From Campylorhamphus procurvoides (taxonomy: Eukaryota; Chordata; Aves; Passeriformes; Dendrocolaptidae), in the NCBI GenBank assembly GCA_013396655.1, contig WBMV01004379.1, forward strand, positions 471,931 to 535,930: a stretch of DNA of 64,000 nt, given 5' to 3'. A program made the position numbers and the translations under genes. The notes beneath the pieces were generated by a model. That model ran no database searches. It was given only the letters and a program-made list of their open reading frames with translations, and was not told the origin of the DNA. Each line of letters starts with the position of its first letter. Within the stretch, counting starts at the first letter, position 1. This document shows positions 57,301 through 64,000 of the stretch, in pieces.

Positions 57301-60300
57301 GTGGTGTTTGTGTCCCCTGCCTGTCTGCTGAGGTGTGTTGTTTCTCCCCACAGGCCCCACATCAAGACCATATTTCAGAGCATTGCTGCTAAAGTGGGAT
57401 CTGGGGAGCCTTGTTGTGACTGGGTGAATATTCATTTGATACTGACCTTGACTTGGGGTTAGATCCCTGCTTAGGTAGCTTGGTTGCTGAAGCTCATGGA
57501 TGTTTGTCCATAACAAACCCAGTGCCATCACGCTGATTTCCTGGCTGACTGGGTTCATTTCCAATCTACCATCTCTAATAACACCCCATGCCAAGGGAAG
57601 ACAAAGTGTTATGGCTGGGACATGTGCTGGGGGAGCTCAATGGACCTGTGGCCTGCTGGTTTCAGTCAGCACTGGGTTTGCTTCCTTCTTTAGGCAGGAG
57701 GAGGCCATGGGCAGGTGTCAGTGCTGGAAGTGGTGACAGTGCTGTGGCTGATGGGATTGTTGGGTGTTTCCTGATAGGTGGGAGATGAAGGTGCTGGGCA
57801 CTTTGTGAAGATGGTGCACAATGGCATCGAGTATGGAGACATGCAGCTGATCTGTGAGGCCTATCACCTGATGAAGGATGTGGTGGGCATGGAGCACGAT
57901 GAGATGGCAAAGGTGAGCTGCAGGTTTTGTGTCTTGCCTTTCCTTGTGCTGTGATTGTCTGTCTCTGGGGAGGTAAAGCTGCTGCACATACAGGAGGGGA
58001 ATTTTTCTGATGTGCCTCCTGCAAGGGCAGAGCACAATATTGCTGATCTTCACAGGAGGGAGGGAGCAGCAAGCACATACAGCTGAACGTTATAGAAGTT
58101 GTTTAAACTCTCCCATTTTACAGCTGACTTCTCCCTAGAAACCACCTTCTTGAGTAGAGATATGAATTACCTTGCCTGAAAAGAGCTAGTGAAACAATGA
58201 GCACCATAATCAAACAGGCAAAATGGATACATAAATCAGTAAATCAGTTTATGTGTATTGTAGATGTGTAGCAGATTGTATGTGTGTATATACGTGTGTG
58301 TGTGTAGATATATGTGTATATATATATATACACATACACATTTTTTCTCCTTTTCCAGGTGTTTGAGGAATGGAATAAGACAGAGCTGGACTCTTTCCTG
58401 ATTGAAATCACGGCCAATATTCTCAAATTCAAGGACAGTGATGGCAAATACCTCCTCCCAAAGATCAGGGACAGCGCGGGACAGAAGGGCACGGGGAAGT
58501 GGACAGCCATTTCTGCCCTGGAGTACGGAGTCCCTGTCACCCTCATAGGTAACTGTTCCCCCTCCTGCTTCACCTCTGCTGCCTGCAGGGACCCCCTCAG
58601 GGAGGAGCAGGGGAACAGAGGGTCTCAGGAGTGAGCCCACAGCAGGGCCTGCCTCACAGACCAGGCTTTTCTGGGCACAGCTGTTGCAGCCTCTCTGCCC
58701 TTGGTACTGGTTTGGTCTGCTGGGCCTGGTTTGACTTTGTTCCTTCAGTGCTGGTGGTACTGGTGTCACACCTGTATCCTTGGTGTCCCCACGGTGCTGT
58801 GAGGACTCGGTGACAGGTGAACATGAAGTGCTGTGCTGGGAGTGTTGTGACCCAGAGGAGCTGTCATACATCTGCAACACATTTACAGTGCCCTGCTGCC
58901 ACAGGTCCAGTGTGGGCTTCCCATTGAGGAACTCAGTGACTCAGCAGGTTCTTTGCTCTCAGAATTGCGTTCATTTTCATGCTTTCTCCACTACTTTTCC
59001 TTTGCCTTGGCTGGTCAAGTCCTGAAGATAACAAAAGTTATATTCAGTAGCTAAAAGAGTAACTACAGTGTAGCTATCAAAGAAACACGGCTGCATTCCA
59101 ACAACAAAGCGAGTTCTGCAAATGGTTTTAATACTCTACTGCAGCTGTAGTCCTTCAGTTCTAGGCTTGAAACAGTGTTTCGTGCTCGTGCTGTTAATGT
59201 TCTCCTGTTTGGGGTTCTTGCAAAGATCAAGGGTGGAGGAGACACTCCCTGATTAGTGCTCTGCAGTGCCAGAGGTAATGATGGGCTGATAAAGTGTGTG
59301 CCGTAGTCCTTGTGCAAACACGGCCCTTCTCAGGGCAGTGGCTCTGCGTGGTTTTACTACATAAGCATGACTTGGCAAACTTCTGCCTGTAAGAGCAGAG
59401 TCATGCCATTCCAGCTTTTCCCTGCTTTTGCTACCATGCTGCTCCTCCCCAGAGTAGAAGGAAGTTTCTGCAGAAATGGAAAGGAGCCAGTTCTGATTTA
59501 CTTGTGATATGTTAATCCTGTTGCAGGGAGGATCCTGAATCTTGTGAAAACATTACTAATTCTTGTTTTGTTGTTGTTTGTTTGATTTTGGGGTGTGGGT
59601 TTTTTTGCTTTGGTAGTTCATGACTCACTTAGAAGGTGGAGCAGAAGCCCAGTGTTAAGACTCGCTCGCCTTCCTTCTACGAGACCCTGAAAGGGAAACT
59701 TTTTTTTCTCTCCCATTTTACAATACTGTCATCAATTGCAAATAAGTACAACTTAAACCAGCATGATTAGGAGTTGCCTGAGGCAGATCAAGAGATTCTC
59801 ATTCAGGCTTTCTCTTTATGAGCTGAAGGCACTGCTTTGCCAACTCCTTAGCCCTGACAAATGACATCAATTAACCTACTTAGTGATGTTATAAAACTTC
59901 CTTATGGGCTTCTGAATATTAGTGTTAGGGGCCTACCAAATTATGACTCTTATTTCCTCTTATAAGTTAACCTGCTGATTTAGTCTTGATTTTATTGCCA
60001 TTGTGACTGTGTTTCCCTGTGTATGTGGCTCATCATGCAGTGACACTCAGTGTGTGCTTGTGTCTCAGACATTACCAGTGCTGCTCATGTTTCTAATGCT
60101 CTCCCCCTTCCTGCCCTGCCCAAGGTGAGGCTGTGTTTGCACGCTGCCTGTCGTCCCTCAAGGATGAGAGAGTGCAGGCCAGTAAGCTGCTGCAGGGGCC
60201 CAAAGTGACTCCGTTCAGTGGCAACAAGAAGGCCTTTCTGGAGGACATCCGCAAGGTGAGTGTCTGTGCAGGCAGAGCTGCCCCCAGGGCCTGGGGATGC

Positions 60301-62885
60301 TGGGAGCCCTGGGCAGGAGCCCTTGCTGGTCATACCCACTGGTTCCTGCTGGCAGCACTGTGCAGTGTCCAGTGATGTCCACAAAGCACAGTGTGACCTG
60401 TTCCTCACCAAAGAATAGTCCTGAGGGAGTTCAGGTCCGAGCCACAGAGGGCAGTGGTCACTGCCTGAGTGGGGTGCAGAGGTCATAATTCATGCACAGG
60501 AGCTTTTCCACCCCTCAGCACTCCTGTATCTGCAATAGGTATTGGTTTCTTGGTATCTCTCCCTGCTGAGACCAAACTTTCCAACAACTAGAAAGGATAT
60601 TTTGGTTCTCAAATAGCTCATCATCCCTGATGAGAGGTGGACTAAACAGAGCATGTAGACTGTGAAGTCTCTTGTTCAACTTTGTGGGACTTCTCTTGGA
60701 GTGTGAATTTGTTTTCTTTTTTAGGCCCTGTATGCTTCCAAGATCATCTCCTATGCTCAAGGCTTCATGCTGCTGAGACAAGCAGCCAAGGAATTTGGCT
60801 GGACGCTGAATTATGGTGCCATTGCCCTGATGTGGAGGGGTGGCTGCATCATCAGAAGGTAATCAGGATGAGGGGCTCACTTTGTTGCTGAGGGGAGATC
60901 AGACAATTTAGTTTAGTTTATGCTGTTCTTGGCTGGCAATCCAAGGCTGAGTCTGGCTGAGTAACATTTTGGCATCATAAGTTTTGGATTGTGGGCCTTT
61001 GTTGGAAGCTCTGAAATTTATTCCTGGTCTCTTCTTGCCTAGTGTGTTCCTGGGAAAAATCAAAGATGCTTTTGATAGAAACCCTAACCTCCAGAATTTA
61101 CTGTTGGATGATTTCTTTAAGACAGCTGTTGAAAACTGCCAGGTGAGTTCCAAGGAAGGGGGAGCATAGACACAACAGTTTACAGCCAGGACTGTCATGG
61201 TTCTTCACTTTGAAACTGGCCAAGCTATGATTGGAAACTAAAGGTTTCCATTTTACTGTTACAGAAGAGCCTTGGGCTCTACCAACTCAGAACCACAACA
61301 TGAGGAAAAATGCCTGCCTGTGTGAACATTGTGATCACTGCCCTGTGCCTTGTGCCTTTGTGCACATGGATTTCTATTCCAGTCCCACTGTTTGCAGCAC
61401 CCCCAGAACAACAGCATTCCAGCCCTGCTGTTCTTTAGGCCTGGGTCTGTCCAAACAGTGTCCTGATTTTGATGGAGTTGACAGGCAGAATTAAAACCAG
61501 ATTATGTGGCCAACAAAGAAGTCATATACTGTCATTAATAATTGTTGTAACTGAATCCAAGTATTCCATGCAAGTTCCTAGCTCAGAGGAACAATTGTAC
61601 TGAGGATTATCCATGTCTGTCTGAAGTATCACACTGACCTCTTGTGCCCCTGGGCGAGCCTCGTCCTGGGCTTGGTGAGAGGTCCTGGAAGGGGCTCTGT
61701 GTTTGCTCGGAACATTCCCTGCTGGGTTTGAGTTTTGGGGATGCTCTGATCATGTTTGTGTGAAAGAACAGCATCCTTGCTGTGCTTTGAGTGTGCCTCA
61801 ACTCTTCCTGTTGTTAACTCTTATCTTACTTGCCGTTATTTTGGATCAACCTCTTCATGTAAAATCAGGAATCTACTGCTGCATTTGCACAGACTTGGTT
61901 ATTAGATTTCACAGAATGTGAAATAGCACACACAGTTGTACTAAAATAATTCCTGTGCCTGCACATACCTCTGAGCAAGCACTGATTAGTTTCTTTTTTC
62001 TGTTTTTCCCTGCTCTTTTCCTCTCTCCCAGGACTCCTGGCGCCGTGTGATCAGTACTGGAGTGCAGATTGGAATCCCTATGCCCTGTTTCACCACAGCA
62101 CTTTCTTTTTATGATGGATACAGGCACGAGGTATTGCCAGCTAACCTGATTCAGGTGGGTGCTGAAATAGCTCTTCTGGCTACTGAAACATCATCCTGTT
62201 GTTACTTAAACACTGCCTTAAAGGCCTCCATGGCAGTATGTCCTAATCACTCACAGTACAGATTGCCTAATATGTTTCTGCTACACTTGAAATTCATCAC
62301 AGTGAAACATTTAGAGACACCTGGATAAAGAACACCAGAGATACTGGTGTGGCAGTGCCCAGCATGTGCCAGTGTCCCATCTGTGGACCAAGGGTAATGA
62401 TATCTTTTAATCAAAATGGTTTATACAGAAGTATCTTTAATATTTGCAGGTATGTAAGTGCTTTTTAGATTCACACCAAGCAGAAGTAATACACTTGTGT
62501 TTCTACAGAACTCACAATACTGGATATTAGTAAATGTTTCATTGCAGTGATTTTGGTAATAATGAGGAAATAAGTTTGAATGTTACAATATCTAAGACAG
62601 ATCTTGTTTCTAGTATTGCTACAGTCAAGTGTCAGTAGGTGCAGCTCCCAGTGATGTGACACTCAGATGTGTCTGTGTGTGCTTTTGTGGTGTGACACCC
62701 AGGTGTGTGTCTGTGTGTGCTTTTGTGGTGTGACACACGGGGTTCTGTGTGTGCTCTTGCTGCAGGCACAGCGGGATTACTTTGGTGCACACACGTACGA
62801 ATTGCTGTCAAAGCCGGGGCTGTTTGTCCACACCAACTGGACAGGCCATGGAGGAAACGTGTCCTCTTCTTCCTACAACGTCTGA
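54246..62885 (+). CDS. PGD: PGD, 6-phosphogluconate dehydrogenase (decarboxylating); exons 2-13
   Basis: Cytosolic enzyme of the oxidative pentose phosphate pathway: 6-phosphogluconate + NADP+ gives ribulose 5-phosphate, CO2 and NADPH. Twelve exons with GT-AG borders and matching phases give 1,444 coding nt. With the eight bases expected from exon 1 this makes 484 codons including stop, the usual 483 residues. Seen in order: the dinucleotide-binding fold (GLAVMGQN), the NADP-contact [15 protein letters not shown], the active-site [17 protein letters not shown] with the catalytic Lys, the all-helical domain with [10 protein letters not shown], and the C-terminal tail HTNWTGHGG that reaches into the partner subunit of the dimer. 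No inactivating change is seen. The start codon is not in the window sequence. Confidence 0.97.
54753..54932 (+). CDS. PGD: PGD exon 3
   Basis: 180 nt, [20 protein letters not shown], then [20 protein letters not shown] and [23 protein letters not shown] contacts the NADP 2'-phosphate; LLVKAG lies at the nicotinamide pocket. Confidence 0.97.
55073..55138 (+). CDS. PGD: PGD exon 4
   Basis: 66 nt, [20 protein letters not shown] and TT. Contains the 6PGD signature [12 protein letters not shown]. Donor gtaagc at 55139. Confidence 0.97.
56192..56310 (+). CDS. PGD: PGD exon 5
   Basis: 119 nt, [20 protein letters not shown], then [34 protein letters not shown] is the substrate-binding segment. Ends within the Trp codon (TG|gtaagc). 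Confidence 0.97.
57354..57423 (+). CDS. PGD: PGD exon 6
   Basis: 70 nt, [20 protein letters not shown] and CCDW. Acceptor ccccacag, donor gtgaat at 57424. Confidence 0.97.
57778..57912 (+). CDS. PGD: PGD exon 7 (catalytic)
   Basis: 135 nt, [20 protein letters not shown], then [20 protein letters not shown] and DEMAK. Carries the general acid/base Lys (HFVKMVHN) and the substrate-binding HNGIEY. Confidence 0.97.
58268..58340 (+). repeat. TG/TA dinucleotide tract
   Basis: Alternating purine-pyrimidine run (tgtgtgtatatacgtgtgtg... tatatatatatacacataca) ending 18 nt before the acceptor of PGD exon 8. Only ttttttctccttttccag separates them. Confidence 0.9.
58359..58548 (+). CDS. PGD: PGD exon 8
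   Basis: 190 nt, [20 protein letters not shown], then [40 protein letters not shown] and [12 protein letters not shown] is a conserved substrate-site loop. Confidence 0.97.
60125..60255 (+). CDS. PGD: PGD exon 9
   Basis: 131 nt, [20 protein letters not shown], then [20 protein letters not shown] and DIRK. The middle ([14 protein letters not shown]) is the variable part of the family. Confidence 0.97.
60725..60858 (+). CDS. PGD: PGD exon 10
   Basis: 134 nt, [20 protein letters not shown], then [20 protein letters not shown] and CIIR. Acceptor cttttttag, donor gtaatc at 60859. Confidence 0.97.
61043..61142 (+). CDS. PGD: PGD exon 11
   Basis: 100 nt, [20 protein letters not shown], then [14 protein letters not shown]. 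Preceding intron is only 184 nt. Donor gtgagt at 61143. Confidence 0.97.
62032..62154 (+). CDS. PGD: PGD exon 12
   Basis: 123 nt, [20 protein letters not shown], then [20 protein letters not shown] and Q. Acceptor ctctcccag, donor gtgggt at 62155. Confidence 0.97.
62669..62760 (+). repeat. 38-bp minisatellite before PGD exon 13
   Basis: tgtctgtgtgtgcttttgtg repeats with starts near 62,670 and 62,708, plus a third partial copy from about 62,743 that leads into the acceptor gctcttgctgcag. Confidence 0.85.
62766..62885 (+). CDS. PGD: PGD exon 13 and stop
   Basis: 120 nt, [20 protein letters not shown], then [19 protein letters not shown] and TGA 62,883-62,885. The NWTGH tail contributes to the active site of the other subunit. 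Confidence 0.97.
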   Translation, partial: AQRDYFGAHTYELLSKPGLFVHTNWTGHGGNVSSSSYNV

Positions 62886-63090
62886 TGGAAACCCTTCCAT
62901 GTGAAGCCACGATACTGTAGATCCCAGAGATTTCTCCTAGAATATCACTTTTTACTGTACTGTGCTAGAACTTGTGTCTGGACACTTTTGTAATAACTCG
63001 TGGGTATATTTCCTATATAAATGTATATCTCAATATATATATATCATGTAAGAAAGCTAAATAAATTTAGTATAAAGGTATTGAGGTATT
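62886..63090 (+). other. PGD: PGD 3' UTR
   Basis: About 200 nt, AT-rich, ending near the AATAAA at 63,060-63,065. Contains a short (TA)n run. Confidence 0.85.
63060..63065 (+). terminator. PGD: PGD poly(A) signal
   Basis: AATAAA in agctaaataaatttag, about 175 nt after the stop, with G/T-containing sequence (aaaggtattgaggtatttt) downstream. Confidence 0.8.
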
Positions 63091-63520
63091 TTCACTACGG
63101 AAGCCAAAATGCCTTTGTGCAGCATTTAATGGACTCGTGCTCCCTGCAGCTGTTGTCCCCAGTTCTGAGCTCTGGCATTGACACTTGGCCTATCTGTGCT
63201 TGCAGTTTAGTCCCCAAATCTCCCTCATTCTTTGCCTCCTCCTCCTCCCACGGGGCAATTAAAGATACCTGCAGCAGCACACAAAGCTGGCTCTGTGTGG
63301 TATCCCCTCCCTGCAATGCCAGTCACCCTCAGGACTTTGGCAAATTCACCTGGCTAAACTTTTTTCCCCTCAGAACCTCTCAAATGTATTGCTGCATGCT
63401 GATGTTGATATCAACCCTTTTCTCCATTTATTTCTGCTAAGACAGCTAGCTGCTTAGTTTTTATTGAATATCTCTACATTCAAAATACTGCTCTCAGCTT
63501 GAAGCAACCCTTGTGCGAGT
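63091..63520. other. Downstream of PGD, no gene seen
   Basis: Unique-looking sequence with no supported coding exon, RNA gene or recognisable repeat. Confidence 0.6.
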
Positions 63521-64000
63521 GGCGTGGTGAGATTTGGGAGTTGTGTGGAGGAAATGAGTGTGGCCCTGGCATGGCAGTGGGAACCGTGAGGGGAGGGGAG
63601 GGGAGGGAAGGAAGGGCTGAGGGGAACTGTGAGGGGAGGGAAAGGCTGAGAGAAAGGAAGGGAAAGGGTGAAGGAAGGGCTGAAAGAAAATTGTGAGGGN
63701 TGAGGGAAGCCATGAGGGGAGGGAAGGCTGAGGGAATGCTGAGAGAAGGGAAGAGAAACTGAGGGGAGGGAAGGGAAGGGCTGATGGGCGGGAAGGGCTG
63801 AGGGGAGGGAACCCGTGAGGGAAGGGAACGACTGAGGGAAGGGAAAGGCTGAGGGAAGAACTGGGACGGGAAGGGAAAGGCTGAGGGGCGGGAACCCGTG
63901 AGGGGCGGGAAGGGAAGGACTGAGGAAAGAGAAACTGAGAGGCGGGAAGGGAAGGGCTGAGGAAAGAGAAACTGAGAGGCGGGGAGGGAAGGGGGGGGGG
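63521..64000. repeat. GGGA/GGCTGA low-complexity array
   Basis: Irregular purine-rich repeats of gaggggagggaagggctga, running to a terminal poly-G at the window edge. One N at 63,700. The G-runs could form quadruplexes, and both the N and the edge suggest assembly difficulty. Confidence 0.9.

Larger units (their letters stand above)
54322..62765 (+). other. PGD: PGD introns
   Basis: Introns over 300 nt: 54,322-54,752, 55,139-56,191, 56,311-57,353, 57,424-57,777, 57,913-58,358 (TG/TA tract), 58,549-60,124, 60,256-60,724, 61,143-62,031 and 62,155-62,765 (38-bp minisatellite). No nested gene or RNA recognised. Confidence 0.8.

Overview
This is a vertebrate nuclear window, almost certainly from a bird. 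Two recognisable genes lie head to tail on the + strand: most of KIF1B (kinesin-3 family; 417 to about 52,206) and PGD (6-phosphogluconate dehydrogenase; promoter about 53.1 kb, exons 54,246-62,885). The same KIF1B-PGD order is found on human 1p36 and chicken chromosome 21. Bird origin is inferred from compact introns, a CR1-type LINE tail in PGD intron 1 and GC-rich minisatellites; a songbird is possible but not shown. No gene is evident on the - strand. The long minus-strand reading frames are antisense shadows of coding exons or UTRs.

KIF1B: the window opens in an intron inside the motor-domain part of the gene. The first exon seen carries the motor end, neck linker and neck coil. I placed 38 constitutive or known-type beta exons with GT/AG borders and consistent phase. 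They run through neck coil, coiled coil 1, FHA domain, coiled coil 2, the acidic stretch, the KIF1B-family and C2-like regions, DUF3694 and the PH domain, ending at a stop at 47,709. Together they give about 1,469 codons, matching the part of a roughly 1.8-kilo-residue kinesin downstream of the motor. A large alternative last exon (16,238-17,707) gives the short KIF1B-alpha isoform, with its own 3' UTR and several poly(A) signals. The beta 3' UTR is about 4.5 kb and ends at AATAAA 52,186.

Part of the interest lies in alternative splicing. Beyond the alpha/beta choice the sequence supports: an alternative acceptor inside the neck-coil exon; two 63-nt microexons (6,403 and 7,349) that are paralogous to each other; an 83-codon cassette (25,590) whose end repeats the end of the exon before it; a 201- or 177-nt in-frame cassette (34,543) with two phase-compatible donors; and a 27-nt microexon (39,406). 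These would act on the hinge before the FHA domain, the stalk, and the stalk/DUF3694 regions, where cargo choice and autoinhibition are set. I do not know which are already annotated.

PGD: exons 2-13 are complete and encode all but the first few residues of a 483-residue enzyme. Exon 1 with the ATG cannot be found. A lone N at 53,336, inside the CpG-island promoter, probably hides it. About 0.9 kb separates the KIF1B poly(A) signal from the PGD CpG island, and a five-copy 34-bp minisatellite lies in this gap. Downstream of PGD the window ends in GGGA/GGCTGA low-complexity sequence with a second N.
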